Position numbers and translations under genes: made by a program
Part shown: positions 36,033 to 44,549 of the stretch, in pieces
Layout: each line of letters opens with the position of its first letter
Numbering within the stretch: position 1 is the first letter of the stretch
Source of the DNA: CAZEDU01 sp964511185
Lineage (GTDB): Bacteria; Myxococcota; Myxococcia; Myxococcales; Myxococcaceae
Length of the DNA stretch: 64,000 nucleotides
Direction: 5' to 3'
Assembly (NCBI GenBank): GCA_964511185.1
Contig: CAZEDU010000004.1
Span: 29,565-93,564 of the forward strand
The notes under the pieces: generated by a model
Database searches by the model: none
The model's input: the letters and a program-made list of their open reading frames with translations, nothing else
Told to the model about the DNA's origin: nothing

Positions 36033-36941
36033 GTGCCGAGCGCTCAGCGACTCCAGATTGGCCGCCAGACGGTCGACGTGAGCAACCTGGACAAGGTGCT
36101 CTACCCCGCGGCGGGCTTCACCAAAGGCCAGGTCATCGACTTCTACGTGCGCATCGCGCCGGTGCTCCTGCCGCACCTGAAGAACCGGCCGCTCACCCTC
36201 AAGCGCTACCCGAACGGCGTGGACGCGCCGTCCTTCTACGAGAAGCGCTGTCCGTCGCACCGCCCCGCCTTCGTGAAGACCGCGCCGGTGTGGAGCGGCT
36301 CGCGCGAAGGGCAGATCGACTTCTGCCTCGCCAACGACCTCCCCACGCTGGTGTGGGTCGCGAACTTGGCGAGCCTCGAGCTGCACACCTCGCTCGCGCG
36401 GGCGCGCGACGTGGCGCGCCCGACGGCGATGGTGTTCGACTTGGACCCAGGCGCGCCCGCCGCGCTGCTGGACTGCTGCAAGGTCGCGCTGGTGCTGAAG
36501 GACCTGCTCGCGCGCCTGAAGCTCGAGGCGGTGGTGAAGACCTCGGGCGCGAAGGGCATGCAGGTGTACGTGCCGCTCAACACGCCCGTGGGCTACGCGC
36601 AGACGAAGGGCTTCTCGCGAACCATCGCCGGTCTGCTCGCCCAGGCGATGCCGAACGAGGTCGTCTCGAACATGCGCAAGTCGCTGCGGCCCGGGAAGGT
36701 GCTGGTGGACTGGAGCCAGAACGACAAGCGCAAGACGACGGTGAACGTCTATTCGCTGCGCGCGCTCGAGCGGCCGACCGTCTCCACCCCGCTGGCGTGG
36801 CGCGAGGTGGAGCAGGCGGTGAAGCGCGGCGACGCGGGCGGGCTCGTCTTCGAGGCGGGCCAGGTGCTCGAGCGGGTGGAGACGCTGGGCGATCTGTTCG
36901 CGCCGGTGCTCGAGCTCAAACAGCGGCTGCCGAAGGGCTGA
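36033..36941 (+). CDS. ligD: LigD-type DNA primase-polymerase (stand-alone)
   Basis: The protein has 302 residues from a GTG. It matches the polymerase domain of LigD: VSNLDKVLYPAAGFTKGQVIDFY, RPLTLKRYPNGVDA, then the catalytic acidic motif VFDLDPG (about 139), KTSGAKGMQVYVPL and LVDWSQNDKRKTT. It has neither the phosphoesterase nor the ATP-dependent ligase domain of full-length LigD, so those must be encoded elsewhere. It fills gaps at broken ends, preferring ribonucleotides in known members. It lies between ku and mutM. Confidence 0.93.
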   Translation: MPSAQRLQIGRQTVDVSNLDKVLYPAAGFTKGQVIDFYVRIAPVLLPHLKNRPLTLKRYPNGVDAPSFYEKRCPSHRPAFVKTAPVWSGSREGQIDFCLANDLPTLVWVANLASLELHTSLARARDVARPTAMVFDLDPGAPAALLDCCKVALVLKDLLARLKLEAVVKTSGAKGMQVYVPLNTPVGYAQTKGFSRTIAGLLAQAMPNEVVSNMRKSLRPGKVLVDWSQNDKRKTTVNVYSLRALERPTVSTPLAWREVEQAVKRGDAGGLVFEAGQVLERVETLGDLFAPVLELKQRLPKG

Positions 36942-36962
36942 GGGTGCTAAAGGAGCGGCCCG

Positions 36963-37784
36963 ATGCCCGAGCTGCCCGAGGTCGAGTACGCCAGACGCCA
37001 GCTCGTGCGTTGGCTCGAAGGCCGCGCCGTCACGCGCGCCAAGGCCGAGCGGACGCGCATCTTCCGCGGCGCGGATCCGCGCGCGTTCGAGCGGCTGCGC
37101 GGCGGCCTCCAGAAGCTCGAGCGCAAGGGCAAGTACCTCTTGTTCACCTTCGAGGGCGAGCGAGGCCTGCTCGGGCACCTGGGGATGACCGGCAAGTTCG
37201 TGCGCCGCCTGGCGGGGCAGCGCGAGCCCTACAGCCGGGCGTCGTTCGCGCTCGACGACGGCACGGTCGTTCACTTTCGTGATCCGCGCATGTTCGGCCG
37301 TCTGGAGCCCGCGCCGGCCGAAGCGCTGTGGCGGCTGCCGGCGATCGCGCGGCTGGGGCGAGACCCGCTCACGGACGGCCTCAGCGGCAAGCAGCTGAAG
37401 GAGGCGCTCGGCGCGACGCGGCAGCCGCTGAAGGTCGCGCTGATGGATCAGTCGCGCGTCGCGGGGCTGGGTAACATTCACGCGGCCGAGGCGCTCTACC
37501 GCGCGCGGCTGCACCCGGCGCGCGCGCCGCGGTCTCTGTCGGCCGACGAGTGGGCGCGCCTGGCGCGGCAGATCCACGCGACGCTGCGCTTCGCGCTCGA
37601 GGAGCAGGGCGAAGACGAAGAGATCGAATACGTGGAGGAAGGGGCCCCCAACCCGTTCCTCGTCTACGGCCGCGCCGGCGAGCGGTGTCGACGATGCGGC
37701 GGTCGCATCCGAAGCATGGCGCAAGGTGGCCGCACCACGCATTACTGTCCGCGCTGTCAACCCATGCGAGGGAGCAACCGATGA
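36963..37784 (+). CDS. mutM: Formamidopyrimidine-DNA glycosylase
   Basis: The 273-residue protein begins PELPEVE, with catalytic Pro1 and Glu2, and has the helix-two-turn-helix SRVAGLGNIHAAEALYRARLHPA and a C-terminal zinc finger CRRCGG..CPRC. It removes oxidised purines such as 8-oxoguanine and nicks the backbone. Its stop overlaps the start of the epimerase gene (ATGA). Its place next to ku and ligD makes a small DNA-repair unit. The internal His/Lys pattern (RDPRMFGRLE) is normal. Confidence 0.94.
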   Translation: MPELPEVEYARRQLVRWLEGRAVTRAKAERTRIFRGADPRAFERLRGGLQKLERKGKYLLFTFEGERGLLGHLGMTGKFVRRLAGQREPYSRASFALDDGTVVHFRDPRMFGRLEPAPAEALWRLPAIARLGRDPLTDGLSGKQLKEALGATRQPLKVALMDQSRVAGLGNIHAAEALYRARLHPARAPRSLSADEWARLARQIHATLRFALEEQGEDEEIEYVEEGAPNPFLVYGRAGERCRRCGGRIRSMAQGGRTTHYCPRCQPMRGSNR

Positions 37785-38200
37785 GCGTCGTCAAGGCGAA
37801 GGGGCTGGACCACGTGGCCATCGCGGTGAAGGACCTGGAGAAGTCCATCGAGGTCTACCGCGACGCGTTCGGTCTGGAGCTGACGGAAGTCGAAGAAGTG
37901 AAGGAGCAGCAGGTCCGCGCCGCCATCTTCGGCCACGGGCTGGGCCGCATCGAGCTCATCTGTCCGACGGTGAATGACAGCGGCGTCGCGCGGTTCATCC
38001 AGAAGCGCGGCGAAGGGCTCCACCACATCTGCATCGAGGTGGAGGACATCGAAGAGGCGCTTCGGGCGCTCAAGGCGCGCGGCGCGCCGCTCATCGACGA
38101 GACGCCGAAGATCGGCGCCGGCGGCGCCAAGATCGCGTTCATTCACCCCAAGGGCACCGGCGGCGTGCTCGTCGAGCTTCGGCAGGGTGGCCACTCGTAA
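37781..38200 (+). CDS. mce: Methylmalonyl-CoA epimerase
   Basis: A 139-residue VOC-fold protein starting with an ATG that overlaps the mutM stop and has GGGAG 7 nt upstream. It has GLDHVAIAVKDLEKSIEVYRDAFGLEL, the metal ligands His10 and His in EGLHHICIEVEDIEEALR, and Glu in GGVLVELRQ near the end. It interconverts (S)- and (R)-methylmalonyl-CoA in the B12-dependent propionyl-CoA pathway. The cobalamin adenosyltransferase in the window makes the coenzyme for the mutase that follows. Confidence 0.9.
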   Translation: MSVVKAKGLDHVAIAVKDLEKSIEVYRDAFGLELTEVEEVKEQQVRAAIFGHGLGRIELICPTVNDSGVARFIQKRGEGLHHICIEVEDIEEALRALKARGAPLIDETPKIGAGGAKIAFIHPKGTGGVLVELRQGGHS

Positions 38201-38203
38201 GCG

Positions 38204-38232
38204 TTGACACCCCAGAGGGGGGTGGCTTAACT
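38204..38232 (+). promoter_or_regulatory. Promoter for the TIGR04551-type outer-membrane protein gene
   Basis: A perfect TTGACA (38204-38209), a 17-nt spacer and TTAACT (38227-38232) lie just after the epimerase stop. Part of the spacer forms CCCC-AGA-GGGG, a small inverted repeat. The 5' leader would be about 30 nt, with a GGGAG ribosome site 9 nt before the ATG. Confidence 0.55.
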
Positions 38233-38269
38233 GCCGCGCCCTCGCGTTCTCACTCGGGAGATCACCTTT

Positions 38270-40095
38270 ATGGCCAAAGCCTTGCTGGCGGCGCTGCTCG
38301 TCTTCTCCGCCACGGCCGTCGCCCAGACGCCACCGGCGCAGCCTCCGCCTACGCCCACCCCGGCGCCCAGCGGCACGACGGAAGATGATCTGCGCCGAGA
38401 GATCGAGAACACGCGCCGAGAGCTGAAGGAGGTGCGCGAGGAGATCCGCGCGCAGCTCGCCACGCAGTCGGCGGCGCAGGGTTGGCAAGACGAGTGGGCC
38501 GAGGAGAAGCGCAAGCTCGAGCTCTTCGTGCCCGACGGTTACTTCCGCGTGCGGCCCGACCTCTTCAACAAGCTCGACCTGGGCCGCGACCCCGACCCGT
38601 CCGGCTACACGCTGTTCCCGCGTTCGCCGTCGAGCCCGCAAGACCGCACCCAGGCGGGCGTCAACATGCGCTTCCGCTTCGAGCCGACCATCAACGTCTC
38701 GGAAGAGGTCCGCATCCGGGCGCAGATCGACGCGCTCGACAACGTCATCTTCGGCTCGAGCCCCGAGTACGCCTTCAGCCGCGGCGGGCCCAACTCCCCG
38801 TACAACCGCAACGAGTTCTCGGTGCTGAACGAGACGCAGGTCCCGCCGCGCTCGGCGATCAACGCGCTGCAGGACTCCATCTCGGTCAAGCGCGTGTTCG
38901 GCGAGGTGAGCACGCCGGTCGGCATCCTCCGGTTCGGCCGCATGGGCTCGCACTGGGGCCTGGGGATGTTGCAGAACGACGGCAACTGCTTCGACTGCGA
39001 CTGGGGCAACTCGGTCGACCGCATCATGTTCGTCAGCGAGCCGATCTCCGGCTGGTTCATCACCCCGATGATCGACTTCGACGTCGAGGGCGTCACCTCG
39101 TATCGCCAGAACGGCGGCGGGCAGCCGTTCGACGCCACCAACGGCGACGACGCGCACAGCTACCTCATCGCCATCGCGCGGCGCGACACCGAGCAGCAGG
39201 CGCGCGCCAAGCTCGACAACAACCTGAGCGTGCTGAACTACGGCCTGCACTTCACCTACCGCGTGCAGCGGCTCGACTCGACCGACTACCTGTCGGCCCC
39301 GTTCGTGAATGAAGGGCTCGACGCGGGCGTATTGACGACCGGCTTCGTGCCGCGCAACGCGAACCTCTTCATTCCCGACCTGTGGCTGAAGTTCGAGCGG
39401 CGCACGCTCCGCATCGAAGCCGAGGTCGCGGCGGTGTTCGGCTCGATCGGCAACCGCGCGACCAACTCGGCCAACGTGAACGACCCGGTGCAGAACCAGT
39501 CGCTCTCGGTGCTGCAGTTCGGCGCGGTCGGCCAGGGCGAGTACCGGCTCCTCGATGGCTCGCTCAAGCTGATGCTGGAGCTGGGCTTCGCCTCCGGCGA
39601 CCGGGCGAGCGGCTTCGGCAACTACCCGCGGCGCCGGTCGGCGAACCCGGACGGCACCACCCAGCCGGGCGACATCGACGGGCCGCAGTACGCGTGCGGC
39701 GTCGCCTGCACCGACCGGTCGATCAACAACTTCCGGTTCAACCGCGACTACCGCATCGACATGATCCTCTTCCGGGAGATCATCGGCGGCGTCACCGACA
39801 CCCTCTACGCCAAGCCGCAGATCAGCTACACCGTGGCCGAAGGCTTCGACCTGTTCGGCGCCGCGCGATTTACGCCCAGTCGACGCCGTCGTTCTTCAAC
39901 GGCCGGGGCTCGAACGACCTGGGCGTGGAGCTGAACGTGGGCACGCGCTACGAGACCGAGGACGGCTTCATCGCCGGCGTGGCGTGGGGCATCCTCTTCC
40001 CGCTCGGCGGCCTGTCGGATCCGCGCCCGACCGCCACCACCAACCAGCTCGAGACGGCCCAGGCCATCCGCGGCCACCTCGGCGTGAAGTTCTAG
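38270..40095 (+). CDS. TIGR04551-like outer-membrane beta-barrel protein (frameshifted near 39866)
   Basis: The first frame runs 38270-39934 and the natural C-terminus lies in another frame ending at 40095. A signal peptide (cleavage after AVAQ) is followed by a proline-rich linker, a coiled coil (about 38-65) and a large beta-rich part with alternating hydrophobic strands and many Asn/Asp turns. The family resemblance is to TIGR04551 proteins of Myxococcales. At 39857-39867 the text GGCGCCGCGCGATT seems to have two extra bases; removing CG at 39866-39867 joins GFDLFGAA directly to IYAQSTPSFFNGRG and continues to the stop. Total length would be about 607 residues. Since both halves are otherwise intact, a sequencing error or a very recent mutation is likely. 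Confidence 0.75.
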
Positions 40096-40098
40096 GCC

Positions 40099-40320
40099 GT
40101 GGACAACGAAGTCTCGTCGTTGACCCGCGGTGTGCTCGCGGCCGCGCTGCTCGCCCTGGCCGCGGCGTGCGGCATCAAAGGGCCGCCTCGCCCGCCCGCC
40201 GAGCCGCCACCCCCGGCGCCTCAAACGGTGACCCATCCGTCGTTGCCCCAGGGGACTCAGCCGCACGGGATGCCGGGCCTCCCCGACGGGGGTTGTTCCG
40301 ACTGTCCCGAAGCGAAATGA
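40099..40320 (+). CDS. lptM: LptM-like small lipoprotein
   Basis: A 73-residue protein from a GTG. The signal ends in ALAAAC, and the next residues GIKGPPRPP match the CGxKGP motif of LptM (YifL), the lipoprotein that helps LptD mature. A proline-rich tail follows with Cys near the end. As in many Gram-negative genomes it sits immediately before lysA, here overlapping it by 4 nt (ATGA). Confidence 0.75.
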   Translation: MDNEVSSLTRGVLAAALLALAAACGIKGPPRPPAEPPPPAPQTVTHPSLPQGTQPHGMPGLPDGGCSDCPEAK

Positions 40321-41561
40321 ATCACTTTCAGTACCGAGGCAGCGCGCTGTACGCCGAAGGCGTCTCGCTCGAGCGCATCGCGCGCGAGGTGGGCACGCCG
40401 ACCTACGTCTATTCCGAGGCGACGCTCTCGCGGCACATCCAGGTGCTCGACGAGGCCTTCGCGTCGGTGCCGCACCTGCTCTGCTATTCGGTGAAGGCGA
40501 GCTCCAACCTGGGGCTGCTCCGGCTGTTCGCGCGCCACGGGGTCGGCTTCGACATCGTGTCCGAAGGCGAGCTGCGCCGCGTCGAGGCGGCGGCCCCCGC
40601 GTCGCTTTCGCGCGTGGTGTTCTCCGGGGTGGGCAAGCGGCCCGAGGAGATGGCGGCGGCGTTGAAGGCCGGCATCTTGCTGTTCAACGTGGAGAGCGCC
40701 GAGGAGCTCGTGGCGCTCGACCGGGTCGCCCGGGCGCAAGGCCGGCGCGCGGGGTTCGCCTTGCGCGTCAACCCCGACGTGGACGCGCGCACGCACCGCT
40801 ACATCGCCACCGGCCTCAAGACGTCGAAGTTCGGCGTGCCGTTCGCCGAGGCGCGCCGGCTGTACGCGCTGAGCCGCCGCATGAAGGGGCTCACCGCGCT
40901 GGGGGTCGACTGCCACATCGGCTCGCAGCTCACCGAGCTGGCGCCGCTCACCGAGGCGGCCGAGAAGGTGGCCGACTTCACGCGCGCGCTGCTCGGCCAG
41001 GGCTTTCCGCTCCGGTACCTGGACATCGGCGGGGGCTTGGGCATCACCTACCGCGACGAAGCGCCGCCGTCGCCCAAGGCCTACGCGCGCGCGGTGCTCG
41101 GGCCGCTGAAGCCGCTCGGGCTCACCGTGCTGCTCGAGCCCGGCCGCGTGCTGGTGGGCAACGCCGGCGTCCTGCTCACCCGCGTCCTCTATCGAAAGCA
41201 GACGCCCGACCGCCGCTTCGTCATCGTCGACGCGGGCATGAACGACCTCATCCGCCCCGCGCTCTATGAAGCGCACCACGACGTCTTGCAGGTGCGAAAG
41301 ACGCGCGCGCCGCGGCAGGAGGTCGACCTGGTCGGGCCGGTGTGCGAGTCGAGCGACGTGCTCGCCAAGGCGCGGCGCCTCCCCTGGCCCGCGCAGGGCG
41401 AGCTGTGGGCGGTGATGAGCGCCGGGGCGTACGGCATGAGCATGGCCTCGAACTACAACTCGCGGCTCAAGCCGGCCGAGGTGCTGGTGCGGGGCCAGCG
41501 CTACCGCGTGGTGCGTCGGCGCGAGCGCTGGGACGACCTCTGGCGCGGCGAGACGGCTTGA
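40317..41561 (+). CDS. lysA: Diaminopimelate decarboxylase
   Basis: The 414-residue PLP enzyme has the Schiff-base Lys in YSVKASSN (near 60), HIGSQ, GGGLGI, EPGRVLVGNAG, and the substrate-site CESSD motif (PVCESSDVLA) and GAYGMSMASNYNSR near the end. All active residues are in place. It makes L-lysine from meso-DAP. The gene overlaps lptM upstream and lies 18 nt before dapA. Confidence 0.96.
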   Translation: MNHFQYRGSALYAEGVSLERIAREVGTPTYVYSEATLSRHIQVLDEAFASVPHLLCYSVKASSNLGLLRLFARHGVGFDIVSEGELRRVEAAAPASLSRVVFSGVGKRPEEMAAALKAGILLFNVESAEELVALDRVARAQGRRAGFALRVNPDVDARTHRYIATGLKTSKFGVPFAEARRLYALSRRMKGLTALGVDCHIGSQLTELAPLTEAAEKVADFTRALLGQGFPLRYLDIGGGLGITYRDEAPPSPKAYARAVLGPLKPLGLTVLLEPGRVLVGNAGVLLTRVLYRKQTPDRRFVIVDAGMNDLIRPALYEAHHDVLQVRKTRAPRQEVDLVGPVCESSDVLAKARRLPWPAQGELWAVMSAGAYGMSMASNYNSRLKPAEVLVRGQRYRVVRRRERWDDLWRGETA

Positions 41562-41579
41562 CCGTATAAGCCCCAGGCC

Positions 41580-42461
41580 ATGAGGACGTTCGAAGGCTCG
41601 ATGGTGGCGCTCGCCACGCCTTTTCGGAACGGCGCGCTGGACGAGCCGGCGTACCGCGCGCTGCTGAAGTATCAGCTCGACAACGGGACCCAGGGGCTGG
41701 TGCCGATCGGCACCACGGGCGAGGCGGCGACGATGTCGGCCGAAGAGCGCACCCGCGCGGTGAAGCTCGCGGTGGAGGTGGCCGGCGGCAAGGTGCCGGT
41801 CATTGGCGGCGCGGGCTCGAACAGCACGCAGGAGACCATCGAGGCGGTGCGGCGGGTGCGCGAGGCCGGCGCCGACGGCGCGCTGGTCGTCACGCCCTAC
41901 TACAACAAGCCGACCCAGGCGGGGCTGGTGGAGCACTACCGGCACATCGCCCGCGCGCACCCGAAGTTCCCGCTTGTCGTCTACAACGTGCCGGGCCGCA
42001 CCGGCGTCGACATGACCGCCGACACCTGCACGCGTCTGTGCGAGCTCGACGAGGTGGTCGCGATCAAGGAAGCGACCGGCAGCATGCCGCGCGCCATCGA
42101 CCTGGTGGAGAGGTGCGGCGACCGGCTCACCCTGTTGTCGGGCGACGACTTCACCGTGCTGCCGTTCATCGCCTGCGGCGGCAAGGGCTGCATCTCGGTG
42201 TCCGCCAACGTCGCGCCGCGCCTGGTGGCAGACCTGATAAGGCACTCGCGCGAGGGGCGGCTCGACGAGGCGCGCGCGCTGCAGGTGAAGCTGAACCCGC
42301 TGCACCGGCTGCTCTTCGTCGAGTCGAACCCGATTCCGGTGAAGTGGGCGCTGCACGTGATGGGCATGTTCTCGCCGGAAGTGCGCGCGCCGCTCACGCC
42401 GATGAGCGAGCCGCACGCGGGGCAGCTCGCCGCCGAGCTGAAGAAGCTGGGGCTGGCGTGA
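41580..42461 (+). CDS. dapA: 4-Hydroxy-tetrahydrodipicolinate synthase
   Basis: A 293-residue class I aldolase with GTTGEAATMSAEER, the catalytic Tyr in VVTPYYNKPTQAGL and the Schiff-base Lys in VVAIKEATGS. Length and motifs match DapA. It condenses pyruvate with aspartate semialdehyde, the first step towards DAP. Stop and next start overlap as GTGA. Confidence 0.95.
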   Translation: MRTFEGSMVALATPFRNGALDEPAYRALLKYQLDNGTQGLVPIGTTGEAATMSAEERTRAVKLAVEVAGGKVPVIGGAGSNSTQETIEAVRRVREAGADGALVVTPYYNKPTQAGLVEHYRHIARAHPKFPLVVYNVPGRTGVDMTADTCTRLCELDEVVAIKEATGSMPRAIDLVERCGDRLTLLSGDDFTVLPFIACGGKGCISVSANVAPRLVADLIRHSREGRLDEARALQVKLNPLHRLLFVESNPIPVKWALHVMGMFSPEVRAPLTPMSEPHAGQLAAELKKLGLA

Positions 42462-43252
42462 GCGCGCTGAGGCTCGCCATCGCCGGCGCGGCCGGCCGCA
42501 TGGGCGCCTCGCTGGTGGAGGCGGTGCGCGCGTCGAGCGACTTGGCGCTGGTGGGCTGCACCGCGCGCCAGCGCACGCCCCCCGGCGTCGACCGCAGCGA
42601 CGTGTTCGTTCACTTGGCCGACCTGGTCCGCGAGCGCGCGCCCCAGGTGGTCATCGACTTCACCAGCCCCGAGGCGAGCGTGCGCCACGCCAAGACGTGC
42701 GCCGACGCGAAGGTGCCGCTCGTCATCGGCACCACGGGATTCTCGGACGCGGAGCAGCGCGCGCTCGACGAGGCGGCGAAGGCCATTGGCATCGTCATCG
42801 CGCCGAACACCTCCATCGGCGTCAACGTGGTGATGCGCGCGGTGGCCGAACTCGCCCAGCGGCTCGCCGACTTCGAGGTCGAGGTGGTCGAGCTGCACCA
42901 CCGGCAGAAGAAGGATGCTCCCTCCGGCACCGCGCTGCGGCTCGCCGAGGAGGTGGCGAAGGCCCGCGGGCAGACGCGCGGCGTGCTGCGCACCGCGCGC
43001 GAGGGCCAGGTGGGCGCGCGGCCGCACACGGAGATCGGCGTGCAGTCGGTGCGCGGCGGCGACGTGGTGGGCGAGCACACGGTGTTCTTCTTCGGCGACG
43101 GAGAGCGGGTCGAGCTGACCCACCGCGCCACCCGCCGCGACATCTTCGCGAACGGCGCGCTGAAGGCGGCGCGCTGGTTGGTGCGGCAGCCGCCCGGCCG
43201 CTACGGCATGGACGACGTGCTGGGGTTCTCCGTGCCGGGGTTCTCAAGGTGA
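42458..43252 (+). CDS. dapB: 4-Hydroxy-tetrahydrodipicolinate reductase
   Basis: Start is a GTG inside the dapA stop. The 264-residue product has the NAD(P) site LAIAGAAGRMG, IGTTGFS, APNTSIGVN and the substrate motif ELHHRQKKDAPSGTAL. It catalyses the second DAP-pathway step. It is translationally coupled to both neighbours by 4-nt overlaps. Confidence 0.95.
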   Translation: MSALRLAIAGAAGRMGASLVEAVRASSDLALVGCTARQRTPPGVDRSDVFVHLADLVRERAPQVVIDFTSPEASVRHAKTCADAKVPLVIGTTGFSDAEQRALDEAAKAIGIVIAPNTSIGVNVVMRAVAELAQRLADFEVEVVELHHRQKKDAPSGTALRLAEEVAKARGQTRGVLRTAREGQVGARPHTEIGVQSVRGGDVVGEHTVFFFGDGERVELTHRATRRDIFANGALKAARWLVRQPPGRYGMDDVLGFSVPGFSR

Positions 43253-44028
43253 GCGTCGCGCAGTACGGGCGCGTTCTCTGGGGCGGCCAGGCGCGCTTCG
43301 TGCGGGTGGCGGGGGATCGGCTCGAGCTGCTCGACGCGGCGCCGTGGGCCGGCGGTCGGCCGACGGGCGAGGCGGTGGCGCTGGAGCAGGCCGAGCTGCT
43401 CGTGCCGACCGAAGCGTCCAAAGTCGTCGCCGTCGGGCAGAACTACCGAAAGCACGCGGAGGAGATGGGCAAGCCCCTCCCCCAAGAGCCGCTGCTGTTC
43501 CTCAAGCCGTCCACCGCGCTGAACCCGAGCGGCGCGGCGATTGTCTTGCCGCCGGCGAGCGAAGAGGTGCACCACGAGGCCGAGCTGGCGTTGATCATCG
43601 GTGCGCGGCTTCAGCGCGCGAGCGAGGCCGAGGCGGCGCGCGCCATTTTCGCGCTGGCGCCGTTCAACGACGTGACTGCGCGCGACATCCAGCGGCGGGA
43701 GATTCAGCACACCCGCGCCAAGGGCTACGACACCTTCGCCTGCGTCGGCCCGTGGATGACGGCCGGCCTGTCGCCCGATGACTTGCGGGTGGTGTGCCGC
43801 GTGAACGGCGCCGTCCGGCAGGATGGCCGCACGTCGGACATGATCTTCCCTCCCGCGCGGCTGGTGTCGTTCATCTCGCACGTGATGACGCTCTTGCCCG
43901 GAGACCTGGTGAGCACGGGGACGCCGTCGGGCGTCGGCCCGATTCGCGCGGGAGACCGGGTGGAGGTCGAGGTGGAGGGAATGGCCGTGCTCGTCAATCC
44001 GGTTCAGAGCCTGCAAGGAAAGCCTTGA
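43249..44028 (+). CDS. Fumarylacetoacetate hydrolase-family protein
   Basis: A 259-residue protein from a GTG that overlaps the dapB stop. FAH-family motifs are VVAVGQNYRKHAEEMG, the metal-binding EEVHHEAELALIIG, FNDVTARDIQ and GDLVSTGTPSGVGPI. Metal ligands (Glu/Glu/Asp) are present. The family contains oxaloacetate decarboxylases/tautomerases and acylpyruvate hydrolases; which activity applies is unclear. Its place in the lysine operon suggests handling pyruvate- or oxaloacetate-derived intermediates, but this is inference. Confidence 0.88.
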   Translation: MSVAQYGRVLWGGQARFVRVAGDRLELLDAAPWAGGRPTGEAVALEQAELLVPTEASKVVAVGQNYRKHAEEMGKPLPQEPLLFLKPSTALNPSGAAIVLPPASEEVHHEAELALIIGARLQRASEAEAARAIFALAPFNDVTARDIQRREIQHTRAKGYDTFACVGPWMTAGLSPDDLRVVCRVNGAVRQDGRTSDMIFPPARLVSFISHVMTLLPGDLVSTGTPSGVGPIRAGDRVEVEVEGMAVLVNPVQSLQGKP

Positions 44029-44537
44029 GCGAGCGCGTCTACATCGGCCTGGGGTCGAACCAAGGCGACCGGGAATATTTCCTGCGCGAGGCGGTGAGCG
44101 CGCTCCAGCGCATCGACGCCGCGGCGGTGGTGCGCGGCTCTTCGCTCTACGACAGCGCGCCTTTCGGGCCGCCGCAGCCGCGCTACTTGAACGCGGTGGT
44201 GGCGATGGACTGCGCGCTCTCGCCGCAGCGGCTGCTCGGCATCTTGAAGCAGATCGAGGCCGACTTGGGGCGGACCAGGGACGCGCCGCGCTGGTCGCCG
44301 CGGTCCATCGATTTGGATCTGCTGCTCTGGGAAGACCAGGTGGTGGCGGATCCGGGCCTGCAGATCCCTCACCTGGAGCTGCACAAGCGGCGCTTCGCGC
44401 TCGAGCCGCTGAGCGAGATCGCGCCGCACGCGCGGCATCCGCTGCTCGGCGCCACGGTGGCCGAGCTCGTCGCGCGCTTGCCGGCGCAGGACGTGAACCG
44501 GGTGCACGCCGCGCCGTGGTTCGACCTCGCGGCCTGA
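44025..44537 (+). CDS. folK: 2-Amino-4-hydroxy-6-hydroxymethyldihydropteridine pyrophosphokinase
   Basis: A TTG at 44025, overlapping the previous stop (TTGA) and 6 nt after AAGGAA, gives a 170-residue FolK. Motifs are YIGLGSNQGDR, ALYDSAPFGPPQPRYLNAVV-like text, and the metal-binding RWSPRSIDLDLLLWED, plus IPHLELHKRRFALEPLSEIAP. It pyrophosphorylates the pterin precursor of folate. It is the last enzyme in the overlapping run before the TPR protein gene. Confidence 0.93.
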   Translation: MSERVYIGLGSNQGDREYFLREAVSALQRIDAAAVVRGSSLYDSAPFGPPQPRYLNAVVAMDCALSPQRLLGILKQIEADLGRTRDAPRWSPRSIDLDLLLWEDQVVADPGLQIPHLELHKRRFALEPLSEIAPHARHPLLGATVAELVARLPAQDVNRVHAAPWFDLAA

Positions 44538-44549
44538 GGACTTCCAGCT

